64,000 nucleotides of DNA from Siccibacter turicensis LMG 23730 (lineage in GTDB: Bacteria; Pseudomonadota; Gammaproteobacteria; Enterobacterales; Enterobacteriaceae), in contig NZ_AWFZ01000061.1 of NCBI RefSeq assembly GCF_000463155.2, positions 235,294-299,293 on the forward strand, read 5' to 3'. The notes below the pieces were generated by a model. The model made no database searches and was not told the DNA's origin. It saw nothing but the letters and a program-made list of their open reading frames with translations. The translations under genes were made by a program, and so were the position numbers. How positions within the stretch are numbered: position 1 is the stretch's first letter; each line of letters begins with the position of its first letter. Positions 56,088 to 64,000 of the stretch are shown here, piece by piece.

Positions 56088-56540
56088 ATGAGTGGTAACG
56101 GCAAGCCGCTGAAAGATATAATTTTTATAATACGGAGCCTGTCGCTACGCGAAAGGATAAGCCGGCTGAATAACCACCAGGCCATTCATTTTGATGCGGA
56201 AGCAGGATCGGCGTGTTTGCTGTTTCATCGCGGCAGCGCGGCGCTCAGGCGCAAGAGTGACGATCGCGTCGTGGCGCGGATCCACTCCCCGTCGGTCATC
56301 GGCCTGAACTCCGTCCTCGGCCCTGACCCCTACCACCACTATTATTTGCAGGCCACCAGCGAGCTGGACGTGGAACGCGTCGGCGTCGCCCGCCTGAGTG
56401 AGACCCTCAGCGCCAAAAACCTGTGGGAGCCGGCGTGCCGCATTCTGAGCTGGAACATCAATCAGCTCTACCTGACCACCATTCGGGCCGACGCTGCCGC
56501 CCGGCGCGAACCGGGCGCTGGCGCGGAGTACAACGGCTAG
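56088..56540 (+). CDS. Small protein with a CRP-like (cyclic-nucleotide-binding fold) sensor domain, IprA/YaiV-like, no HTH
   Basis: 150 residues, start ATG 56088 after AAGGA. The body reads as a small beta-barrel sensor module (CLLFHRGSAALRRKSDDRVV, ARIHSPSVIGLNSVL) followed by a helical stretch (LWEPACRILSWNINQLYLTT). This order resembles the N-terminal half of E. coli IprA (YaiV). That family normally continues into a winged helix of about 50-60 residues, but here a stop comes and yhgN ends 22 bp later, so there is no room. It is either a truncated regulator or a natural sensor-only protein. Ribosome site and intact frame suggest it is expressed. Family placement is by eye only. Confidence 0.5.
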   Translation: MSGNGKPLKDIIFIIRSLSLRERISRLNNHQAIHFDAEAGSACLLFHRGSAALRRKSDDRVVARIHSPSVIGLNSVLGPDPYHHYYLQATSELDVERVGVARLSETLSAKNLWEPACRILSWNINQLYLTTIRADAAARREPGAGAEYNG

Positions 56541-56562
56541 AGAAGGCGCCCCGGCGCGACCC

Positions 56563-57156
56563 TCAGCCCTTCATCCAGGCGCGGATGCCGTCGAGGAACA
56601 TCTGGGTGGAGAGCATCACCAGCACCAGGCCCATCAGGCGCTCCAGCGCGTTGACCCCTTTCTCACCGAGCAGGCGCAGAAACAGCGATGACTGCAGCAG
56701 GATCGCGACGGTACCGCCCCAGGCAATAAGCAGCGCGATAACCAGATGCCCCATCTGGTTTGGATACTGATGGGACAGCAGCATCAGGGTCGCCAGAATG
56801 GTCGGGCCGGCGACCAGCGGAATCGCCAGCGGCACGATAAACGGCTCTTCTCCCGCCGGAAGTCCGGTGGCGTTGCCCTCCTGGCTGGGGAAAATCATCT
56901 TAATGGCGATCAGAAACAGGATAATGCCGCCTGAGATGGAGACCGTTTCGGCGCGTAAATTAAGGAAGGCGAGGATCTTCTCTCCAGCGAAGAGAAAGAT
57001 AAGCATCAGCAGCAGGGCGATAAGCAGTTCACGGATCATAATCGCCCGGCGGCGCTTAGGCTCGGTGTGCTTGAGCACCGACATAAAAATAGGCAGATTG
57101 CCCAGCGGATCCATAATCAGGATCAGCAACACCGCGGCGGAAATTATTTCACTCAT
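56563..57156 (-). CDS. yhgN: YhgN, MarC-family inner-membrane protein
   Basis: 197 residues from ATG 57156 (MSEIISAAVLLILIMDPLGN), E. coli length; a 23-codon upstream extension is unsupported. Six helices, with the MarC-family DPLGNLPIF and VPLAIPLVAGPTILATLML motifs. Function unknown. Divergent from asd. Confidence 0.94.
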   Translation of the reverse strand: MSEIISAAVLLILIMDPLGNLPIFMSVLKHTEPKRRRAIMIRELLIALLLMLIFLFAGEKILAFLNLRAETVSISGGIILFLIAIKMIFPSQEGNATGLPAGEEPFIVPLAIPLVAGPTILATLMLLSHQYPNQMGHLVIALLIAWGGTVAILLQSSLFLRLLGEKGVNALERLMGLVLVMLSTQMFLDGIRAWMKG

Positions 57157-57328
57157 AACTCTTATCCCTGATGCTTGATAAATAAGACGACCAATTAGCG
57201 TTATTTCTAATTGTCGGCAAATCATAGATTAATTTCACTTGCGACTTTGGCTGCTTTTTGTAAGGTGGAAGATATTGTCCAGTCGCTTACTGGCTCGCAC
57301 AACGCACACCTTGCAGGAACCTTTCGCT

Positions 57329-58435
57329 ATGAAAAATGTTGGTTTTATCGGCTGGCGCGGTATGGTCGGCTCTGTACTCATGCAGCGCATGGTCGAAGAG
57401 CACGATTTTAACGCCATTCGTCCGGTTTTCTTTTCAACCTCCCAGCTCGGCCAGCCGGCGCCCGCGTTCGGTAATCACACCGGCGGCACGCTTCAGGACG
57501 CGTATTCTCTCGAGGCCCTGAAAGCGCTCGACATCATCGTGACCTGCCAGGGCGGCGATTATACCAACGAAATCTATCCAAAGCTTCGTGAAAGCGGCTG
57601 GCAGGGATACTGGATTGATGCGGCCTCTTCGCTGCGTATGAAAGATGACGCCATTATCGTCCTCGACCCGGTGAACCAGCATGTGATTACCGAAGGCCTG
57701 AACAAGGGCGTGAAAACCTTTGTCGGCGGCAACTGCACCGTCAGCCTGATGCTGATGTCGCTCGGCGGTCTGTTCGCCGAAGACCTGGTGGAGTGGGTCT
57801 CCGTTGCCACCTATCAGGCGGCGTCCGGCGGCGGCGCGCGCCACATGCGTGAACTGCTGGCCCAGATGGGCGCCCTGCATCACTACGTGGCCGACGAGCT
57901 GGCTAACCCGGCGTCCGCCATTCTGGACATCGAACGCAAAGTGACCGCCCTGGCGCGCAGCGGCGATCTGCCGGTGGACAACTTCGGCGTGCCGCTGGCC
58001 GGCAGCCTGATCCCGTGGATCGACAAACAGCTGGAAAACGGCCAGAGCCGTGAAGAGTGGAAAGGGCAGGCGGAGACTAACAAAATCCTCAATACCCCTT
58101 CGCTTATCCCGGTTGACGGTCTGTGCGTGCGCATCGGCGCGCTGCGCTGCCACAGCCAGGCATTCACCATTAAACTGAAAAAAGATGTGTCCATTTCCAG
58201 CATCGAAACGCTGCTTGCCGCACACAACCCGTGGGCGAAAGTGGTGCCAAACGATCGTGACATCACGATGCGCGAGCTGACCCCGGCGGCGGTTACCGGT
58301 ACGCTGAGCACCCCGGTGGGCCGTCTGCGTAAACTCAACATGGGCAACGATTTTCTCTCCGCCTTTACGGTCGGGGACCAGCTTTTGTGGGGAGCAGCCG
58401 AACCGCTGCGCCGCCTGCTTCGACAGCTGGCATAA
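57329..58435 (+). CDS. asd: Aspartate-semialdehyde dehydrogenase
   Basis: NADPH-dependent enzyme making aspartate semialdehyde for lysine, diaminopimelate, methionine and threonine. 368 residues from ATG 57329 ([14 protein letters not shown]), one more than E. coli. NADP turn GWRGMVGSV, catalytic Cys136 in [10 protein letters not shown], conserved [12 protein letters not shown]. Monocistronic between yhgN and glgB. Confidence 0.97.
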   Translation: MKNVGFIGWRGMVGSVLMQRMVEEHDFNAIRPVFFSTSQLGQPAPAFGNHTGGTLQDAYSLEALKALDIIVTCQGGDYTNEIYPKLRESGWQGYWIDAASSLRMKDDAIIVLDPVNQHVITEGLNKGVKTFVGGNCTVSLMLMSLGGLFAEDLVEWVSVATYQAASGGGARHMRELLAQMGALHHYVADELANPASAILDIERKVTALARSGDLPVDNFGVPLAGSLIPWIDKQLENGQSREEWKGQAETNKILNTPSLIPVDGLCVRIGALRCHSQAFTIKLKKDVSISSIETLLAAHNPWAKVVPNDRDITMRELTPAAVTGTLSTPVGRLRKLNMGNDFLSAFTVGDQLLWGAAEPLRRLLRQLA

Positions 58436-58439
58436 GAAT

Positions 58440-58466
58440 AAGGGAGGCAATCGCCTCCCTTTTTTT
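58440..58466 (+). terminator. asd terminator
   Basis: GGGAGGC-AATC-GCCTCCC stem followed by seven T. Confidence 0.92.
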
Positions 58467-58627
58467 ATGCCTGCAATATGAAATATCCATAATTAACCTA
58501 TTTTTTGAATAGTTCATTCAACCCTTGACTATGATTACTCTAGGGCGGTTTTCTCACGCCCTACCAGAGGATTGAACGGTGCTGTTAAGGGAACGAAACA
58601 CATAGCCCGTTCTGGTTGCCATAAATA

Positions 58628-58673
58628 GTGCCACCACCTCACGCACAGGCGTAAGGCTGGAGCGGTGTGGCAC
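58628..58673 (+). other. Hairpin in the glgB leader
   Basis: GTGCCAC (58628-58634) pairs with GTGGCAC (58667-58673), enclosing a GC-rich 32-nt segment, 23 bp before the glgB ATG. A short dyad TTGAAT/ATTCAA at 58505-58521 lies further upstream. Nothing else was seen in the 260-bp asd-glgB gap. Confidence 0.4.
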
Positions 58674-58695
58674 AATTAAAACAGGATGAAGAAGT

Positions 58696-60882
58696 ATGTC
58701 CGATCGTGTTGATAGAGACGTGATAAATGCGCTTATTAACGGTCATTTCGCCGATCCTTTCTCGGTGCTGGGAATGCACATCACCAGCGCCGGAGTGGAA
58801 GTCCGTGCGCTGTTGCCTGACGCCACCGAAGTGTGGGTCATCGAGACAAAAACCGGGCGCAAAGCCGGAAAACTTGAGTGTCTCGATTCGCGGGGGTTTT
58901 TCAGCGGCGTCATGGCGCGCCGTAAGAACCCGTTCCGCTACCAGCTCGCCGTTATCTGGCACGGCCAGCAAAACCTCATTGACGACCCGTACCGCTTCGG
59001 CACGCTGACCCAGGAGCTGGATATCTGGCTGCTGTCGGAAGGTACGCATCAGCGCCCCTATGAAACGCTGGGGGCGCATGCCTGTACGCTGGACGGCATC
59101 CCCGGGACTCGCTTCTCGGTGTGGGCGCCAAACGCACGGCGCGTGTCGGTGGTCGGCCAGTTTAACTACTGGGACGGTCGCCGCCATCCGATGCGCCTGC
59201 GCCGCGAAAGCGGTATCTGGGAACTCTTTATTCCCGGCGCGCAAAACGGCCAGCTGTATAAATTCGAACTGATCGACGCCAACGGCGAACTGCGTGTGAA
59301 GGCCGACCCGTACGCCTTTGAAAGCCAGATGCGCCCCGATAACGCATCGCTGATCTGCGGCCTGCCGGACAAAATCCTGCAAACCGAAGCGCGCAGTAAA
59401 GCCAACGCCTTCGATGCGCCGATCTCCATTTACGAGGTGCATCTCGGCTCGTGGCGTCGTCATACCGACAATAACTACTGGCTGAGCTATCAGGAGCTGG
59501 CCGATCAGCTGATCCCTTACGTAAAAGAGATGGGCTTTACCCATATCGAGCTGCTGCCGATTAACGAACACCCGTTTGACGGCAGCTGGGGCTATCAGCC
59601 CACCAACCTGTATGCCCCGACGCGCCGCTTCGGTACGCGTGATGATTTCCGCTACTTCGTTAACGCGGCCCATGCCGCCGGGCTTAACGTGGTGCTGGAC
59701 TGGGTGCCGGGCCACTTCCCGACCGACGATTTCAGCCTGGCGCGCTTCGACGGCACCGCGCTGTATGAGCACAGCGATCCGCGGGAAGGCTTCCATCAGG
59801 ACTGGAAAACCCTGATCTACAACTATGGCCGTCGCGAAGTGAGCAACTACCTGGTGGGCAACGCGCTCTACTGGGTGGAGCGTTTCGGTATCGATGCGCT
59901 GCGCGTGGACGCGGTCGCCTCAATGATTTACCGCGACTACAGCCGCAAAGACGGCGAGTGGATCCCTAACGAGTACGGCGGGCGTGAAAACCTCGAAGCC
60001 ATCGAGTTCCTGCGCAACACCAACCGCACGCTGGGTGAGCAGGTGCCGGGTGCGGTTTCTATCGCCGAAGAGTCCACGGACTTCCCGGGCGTATCGCGTC
60101 CGTCCTCCGATGGCGGACTGGGCTTCTGGTTCAAATGGAACCTGGGCTGGATGCACGACACCCTCGACTACATGAAGCTCGACCCGATCTACCGTAAGCA
60201 TCACCACGACAAAATGACCTTCGGGATGATCTACAACCACACGGAAAACTTCGTGTTGCCGTTATCCCACGATGAAGTGGTGCACGGTAAAAAATCGATT
60301 CTTGACCGTATGCCGGGAGACGCCTGGCAGAAGTTCGCCAACCTGCGCGCCTACTACGCGTGGATGTGGGCGTTCCCGGGTAAAAAACTGCTGTTCATGG
60401 GCAACGAGTTCGCCCAGGGACGCGAGTGGAATCACGACAGCAGCCTTGACTGGCACCTGCTGGAAGGCGGTGACAACTGGCACCACGGCGTACAGCGCCT
60501 GGTACGCGATCTGAACTTCACCTACCGCCATCATCGTGCGCTGCATGAGCTGGATTTCGACTCTTACGGCTTTGAATGGCTGGTGGTGGAAGACGCCGAA
60601 AACTCCATCTTCGTCTTCGTGCGTCGCGACCGTCAGGGCAACGAGATCATCGTGGCCAGCAACTTCACGCCGGTGGTGCGCCACAACTACCGCTTCGGTG
60701 TGAACCAGCCTGGCAGTTGGCGCGAAGAGTTGAACACCGACTCCATGCACTATCACGGCAGTAACACAGGAAACGGCGGCGCGGTGCATACCGACGCTAT
60801 CCCCTCGCACGGACGCGAACATTCACTGAGCCTGACGCTGCCGCCGCTGGCAACCATCTGGCTGGTCAGGGAGGGCGAGTGA
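58696..60882 (+). CDS. glgB: GlgB, 1,4-alpha-glucan branching enzyme
   Basis: Introduces alpha-1,6 branches in glycogen. 728 residues as in E. coli. Two N-terminal carbohydrate-binding (CBM48-type) modules precede the GH13 barrel. Catalytic Asp405 in [12 protein letters not shown] and Glu458 in SIAEEST; transition-state Asp in [10 protein letters not shown]. Overlaps glgX by 4 bp (GTGA). Confidence 0.97.
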   Translation: MSDRVDRDVINALINGHFADPFSVLGMHITSAGVEVRALLPDATEVWVIETKTGRKAGKLECLDSRGFFSGVMARRKNPFRYQLAVIWHGQQNLIDDPYRFGTLTQELDIWLLSEGTHQRPYETLGAHACTLDGIPGTRFSVWAPNARRVSVVGQFNYWDGRRHPMRLRRESGIWELFIPGAQNGQLYKFELIDANGELRVKADPYAFESQMRPDNASLICGLPDKILQTEARSKANAFDAPISIYEVHLGSWRRHTDNNYWLSYQELADQLIPYVKEMGFTHIELLPINEHPFDGSWGYQPTNLYAPTRRFGTRDDFRYFVNAAHAAGLNVVLDWVPGHFPTDDFSLARFDGTALYEHSDPREGFHQDWKTLIYNYGRREVSNYLVGNALYWVERFGIDALRVDAVASMIYRDYSRKDGEWIPNEYGGRENLEAIEFLRNTNRTLGEQVPGAVSIAEESTDFPGVSRPSSDGGLGFWFKWNLGWMHDTLDYMKLDPIYRKHHHDKMTFGMIYNHTENFVLPLSHDEVVHGKKSILDRMPGDAWQKFANLRAYYAWMWAFPGKKLLFMGNEFAQGREWNHDSSLDWHLLEGGDNWHHGVQRLVRDLNFTYRHHRALHELDFDSYGFEWLVVEDAENSIFVFVRRDRQGNEIIVASNFTPVVRHNYRFGVNQPGSWREELNTDSMHYHGSNTGNGGAVHTDAIPSHGREHSLSLTLPPLATIWLVREGE

Positions 60883-62855
60883 TTCGGATTTCCTCTGGGA
60901 AAAACGCCCCGCTCGGTGCCAGTTATGATGGTCATGGGGTCAACTTCACGCTGTTTTCGGCGCATGCCGAGCGCGTGGAGCTGTGCCTGTTCGACGAGGA
61001 AGACAACGAAACGCGTCACGATCTGCCCGCGCGCACCGGCAACCTTTGGCATGGCTATGTCGAAGGCCTGAAGCCCGGCCAGCGCTACGGCTACCGCGTG
61101 CACGGCCCCTGGGATACCGCCCAGGGGCACCGTTTCAATCCGGCGAAGCTGCTGCTCGACCCCTGCGCACGCCGCGTGGCGGGCAGCACCGACGACAGTC
61201 CGCTCTTTCAGGGTGGGATTGACTCGCCCGATCGGCATGACAATGCGGCCATCGCGCCGAAGTCGGTGGTCGTGGATACGGACTACAACTGGGACGGAGA
61301 CCAGCACCCGCGTACCCCGTGGGGGAACACGGTGATTTATGAGGCGCACCTCAAGGGCCTGACGCAGCTGCATCCGGCGCTGCCGGAAGCGATCCGCGGG
61401 ACCTGGCGCGCGCTTGGCCATCCGGTCATGGTGAACTACCTGAAAAACTTGGGTATCACCGCTATCGAACTGCTGCCGGTGATGCACTTCGCCAGCGAGC
61501 CGCGCCTGCAACGACTGGGGCTGAGCAACTACTGGGGATACAACCCCCTTGCGCTCTGGAGCCCCGATCCGCGCTACGCGTCGGACCCGGATAATGCGCT
61601 GAACGAGCTGCGCGATGCGGTGAAAAGCCTGCATCGCGCCGGCATCGAAGTCATTCTCGATATCGTGCTTAACCATACTGCGGAAGTCGATGTGGAAGGC
61701 CCGACCTTCTCCCTGCGCGGGATCGATAACCGTAGCTATTATTGGTTAAGTGAGCGCGGCGATTACCAGAACTGGACGGGCTGCGGCAATACGCTGAACC
61801 TGAGCCAGCCGGAGACAGTGCAGTTTGCGCTGGAGTGTCTACGCTACTGGGTGGAAACCTGCCATGTGGACGGTTTCCGCTTCGATCTCGCCAGCGTCAT
61901 GGGGCGTACGCCTGACTATCGTCAGGACGCGCCGCTGTTCGAAGCGATAAAAAACTGCCCGGTCCTTTCACAGGTGAAGCTGATTGCCGAGCCGTGGGAT
62001 ATCGGGCCGGGTGGGTATCAGGTCGGGAACTATCCGCCGCTCTTTGCCGAGTGGAACGACCATTATCGCGATGCCGTGCGCCGCTTCTGGTTGCATGGCG
62101 ATCTCCCATTGGGGGAGTTTGCCGGGCGCTTCGCCGCGTCTGCCGATGTGTTTCGTCGTAATGGCCGTTTGCCAGCGGCGACGGTGAATCTGGTGACGGC
62201 GCACGACGGGTTTACCCTGCGCGACTGCGTCAGCTTCAACCATAAGCACAACGAGGCTAACGGCGAAGATAACCAGGACGGTACAAATAATAACCACAGT
62301 AACAACCACGGCGTGGAGGGAGCAGGCGGCAGCCTGGCGGTCATTGAGCGTCGGCGCACCAGCATCCACGCGCTGTTAACGTCGCTTCTGCTGTCGCAGG
62401 GAACGCCCATGTTGCTCGCTGGCGATGAACTCGGTCACAGCCAGCACGGCAACAACAATGCCTATTGCCAGGATAACGCCATCACGTGGCTTAACTGGCA
62501 GGAGGCACATCAGGGGCTGACCTCGTTTGTGTCGGCGCTGCTTCATCTTCGCCAACGGATCCCGGCGCTGACGCGAAATCAGTGGTGGGACGAGGGCGAT
62601 GACAACGTTCGCTGGCTCGATAATCAGGCGCGCCCGATGAACGCGCAGGCGTGGGAGTCAGGTGGACGGCAGCTACAAATCCTGCTGTCGGACCGCTGGC
62701 TTATCACTCTCAACGGCGCTGATGATGTCGCCGACATCGTATTACCTGATGGGGAATGGCGCGCTATTCCCCCTTTCGCCGGAGAGGAAAATCCGGTGCT
62801 AATGGCGGTATGGCATGGTGCCGCGCACGGTGTGTGCGTATTCCAAAAGTCATGA
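60879..62855 (+). CDS. glgX: GlgX, glycogen debranching enzyme
   Basis: Hydrolyses alpha-1,6 branches of phosphorylase-limit dextrin. 658 residues (E. coli 657) from a GTG inside the glgB end. GH13 motifs: [21 protein letters not shown] (nucleophile Asp), LIAEPWDIG (acid Glu), [11 protein letters not shown]. The Asn-rich NNNHSNNHG loop is conserved. glgC starts 13 bp downstream. Confidence 0.96.
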   Translation: MIRISSGKNAPLGASYDGHGVNFTLFSAHAERVELCLFDEEDNETRHDLPARTGNLWHGYVEGLKPGQRYGYRVHGPWDTAQGHRFNPAKLLLDPCARRVAGSTDDSPLFQGGIDSPDRHDNAAIAPKSVVVDTDYNWDGDQHPRTPWGNTVIYEAHLKGLTQLHPALPEAIRGTWRALGHPVMVNYLKNLGITAIELLPVMHFASEPRLQRLGLSNYWGYNPLALWSPDPRYASDPDNALNELRDAVKSLHRAGIEVILDIVLNHTAEVDVEGPTFSLRGIDNRSYYWLSERGDYQNWTGCGNTLNLSQPETVQFALECLRYWVETCHVDGFRFDLASVMGRTPDYRQDAPLFEAIKNCPVLSQVKLIAEPWDIGPGGYQVGNYPPLFAEWNDHYRDAVRRFWLHGDLPLGEFAGRFAASADVFRRNGRLPAATVNLVTAHDGFTLRDCVSFNHKHNEANGEDNQDGTNNNHSNNHGVEGAGGSLAVIERRRTSIHALLTSLLLSQGTPMLLAGDELGHSQHGNNNAYCQDNAITWLNWQEAHQGLTSFVSALLHLRQRIPALTRNQWWDEGDDNVRWLDNQARPMNAQAWESGGRQLQILLSDRWLITLNGADDVADIVLPDGEWRAIPPFAGEENPVLMAVWHGAAHGVCVFQKS

Positions 62856-62868
62856 AAAGGAGTTAGTC

Positions 62869-64000
62869 ATGGTTAGGTTGGAAAAGAACGACCCTCTGAT
62901 GTTGGCAAGACAGTTGCCATTGAAATCCGTTGCCTTAATTCTGGCGGGCGGACGGGGTACCCGATTAAAAGATTTAACTTCCACCCGTGCCAAACCTGCC
63001 GTCCACTTTGGCGGCAAGTTCCGCATAATCGATTTTGCATTATCAAACTGCATCAACTCCGGCATCCGTCGCGTCGGCGTTATTACGCAGTATCAGTCGC
63101 ATACCCTGGTTCAGCATATCCAGCGCGGCTGGTCGTTCTTTAGCGAAGAGATGAACGAGTTTATCGATCTGCTGCCGGCGCAGCAGCGCGTGCACGGTGA
63201 GAACTGGTATCGCGGTACGGCGGATGCCGTTACCCAGAACCTCGATATCATCCGTCGCTATAAAGCGGAGTACGTGGTAATCCTGGCGGGCGACCATATC
63301 TACAAGCAGGACTACTCGCGGATGCTGATCGACCACGTCGAAAAAGGCGCGCGCTGCACCGTGGCCTGCCTGCCGGTGCCGAAGCATGAGGCGACCGCTT
63401 TCGGGGTGATGGCGGTGGACGAGAACGATAAGGTTATCGAGTTCGTGGAAAAACCGGCGGATCCGCCGACCATGCCGGGGGATGACACCAAATCGCTGGC
63501 CAGCATGGGGATCTACATCTTTGATGCGGATTATCTCTACGAGCTGCTGGAAGAGGACGACAAGGACGATTCGTCGAGCCACGATTTCGGGAAAGACATC
63601 ATCCCGAAAGTGACCCGCGACGGGCAGGCCTTCGCGCACCCGTTCCCGCTCTCCTGCGTCCAGTCTGACCCAGAGGCGGAGCCTTACTGGCGCGACGTCG
63701 GGACGCTGGAAGCGTACTGGAAAGCGAACCTCGATCTGGCGTCGGTGACCCCGGAACTGGATATGTACGATCAGAACTGGCCGATTCGCACGCATATGGA
63801 GTCGTTACCGCCGGCTAAATTCGTACAGGACCGCTCGGGCAGCCACGGGATGACGCTGAACTCCCTGGTGTCCGGCGGCTGTATTATCTCCGGTTCCGTG
63901 GTGGTGCAGTCGGTCCTGTTCCCGCGCGTGCGGGTCAATTCGTTCTGCAACATCGATTCCTCCGTCCTGTTACCGGATGTCTGGGTTGGACGCTCGTGTC
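62869..64000 (+). CDS. glgC: GlgC, glucose-1-phosphate adenylyltransferase, 3' end cut by window edge
   Basis: Makes ADP-glucose, the committed step of glycogen synthesis. 377 codons of about 431 are present. Nucleotide motif [15 protein letters not shown], allosteric/active residues in [20 protein letters not shown], and the [11 protein letters not shown] substrate loop. The ribosome site AAGGAG contains a GGA that could be a CsrA contact, as in E. coli glgC. Truncation is a window artefact. Confidence 0.96.
   Translation, partial: MVRLEKNDPLMLARQLPLKSVALILAGGRGTRLKDLTSTRAKPAVHFGGKFRIIDFALSNCINSGIRRVGVITQYQSHTLVQHIQRGWSFFSEEMNEFIDLLPAQQRVHGENWYRGTADAVTQNLDIIRRYKAEYVVILAGDHIYKQDYSRMLIDHVEKGARCTVACLPVPKHEATAFGVMAVDENDKVIEFVEKPADPPTMPGDDTKSLASMGIYIFDADYLYELLEEDDKDDSSSHDFGKDIIPKVTRDGQAFAHPFPLSCVQSDPEAEPYWRDVGTLEAYWKANLDLASVTPELDMYDQNWPIRTHMESLPPAKFVQDRSGSHGMTLNSLVSGGCIISGSVVVQSVLFPRVRVNSFCNIDSSVLLPDVWVGRSC

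Overview
This is a chromosomal window from a GC-rich member of the Enterobacteriaceae. Most proteins are close, full-length matches to Escherichia coli K-12 proteins as I know them, in long blocks of conserved order: rlmJ/prlC/rsmJ, uspA/uspB/pitA, yhhT/yhhS/dcrB/yhhQ/tusA, zntA/yhhN/yhhL/rsmD, ftsYEX/rpoH, liv, ugp, ggt/yhhY/ryhB/yhhX/yhhW, gntRKU, yhgN/asd and glgBXC. The accessory content (padC, TRAP transporter, NIT-domain chemoreceptor, carbonic anhydrase plus SulP, enteric bactofilin) fits the Enterobacter/Kosakonia/Klebsiella side of the family. Genus cannot be fixed from this sequence alone. No rRNA, tRNA, prophage, insertion sequence or CRISPR array was seen.

Layout. 1-7950 holds rRNA methylation (rlmJ, rsmJ), oligopeptidase A behind a clear sigma-32 promoter, universal stress genes, phosphate transport (pitA) and yhiN. 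7951-18013 is the most variable stretch, where E. coli has unrelated genes: a nitrate/nitrite-type chemoreceptor with a FliA promoter, an AcuI-like reductase, a MepS-like endopeptidase, a periplasmic alpha/beta hydrolase, an overlapping carbonic anhydrase-SulP pair, an SDR, a LysR regulator and phenolic acid decarboxylase. 18018-22187 returns to the conserved envelope/tRNA-modification block. A TRAP transporter (22387-25220) sits between tusA and zntA. 25287-33697 carries zinc efflux, the SRP receptor, FtsEX and the heat-shock sigma factor. 33942-40797 is the branched-chain amino acid uptake system, with panM on the opposite strand. A Phd-Doc toxin-antitoxin pair lies between livF and the ugp operon (41661-46616).

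From 46639 on come yhhA, ggt, the GNAT gene aaaT/yhhY, the Fur-controlled sRNA RyhB, a membrane-anchored bactofilin, yhhX, yhhW, the gluconate system gntR-gntK-gntU with two adjoining GntR operators and a CRP-like site, a short CRP-like sensor-domain protein, yhgN, asd and the glycogen genes glgB-glgX-glgC (glgC cut by the window edge).

Regulatory signals that can be read directly: sigma-32 (prlC), sigma-S-like (uspB), FliA (chemoreceptor), sigma-E P3 and DnaA boxes (rpoH), ZntR operator with 20-bp spacer (zntA), Fur box (ryhB), PhoB-type repeats (ugpB and, unexpectedly, pitA), GntR/CRP sites (gntK) and a Phd operator. Points that most deserve a second look are the Pho-box-like pitA promoter, the Phd-Doc insertion whose operator is fused to the livF terminator, the stand-alone sensor-domain protein at 56088, and the carbonic anhydrase-SulP operon.
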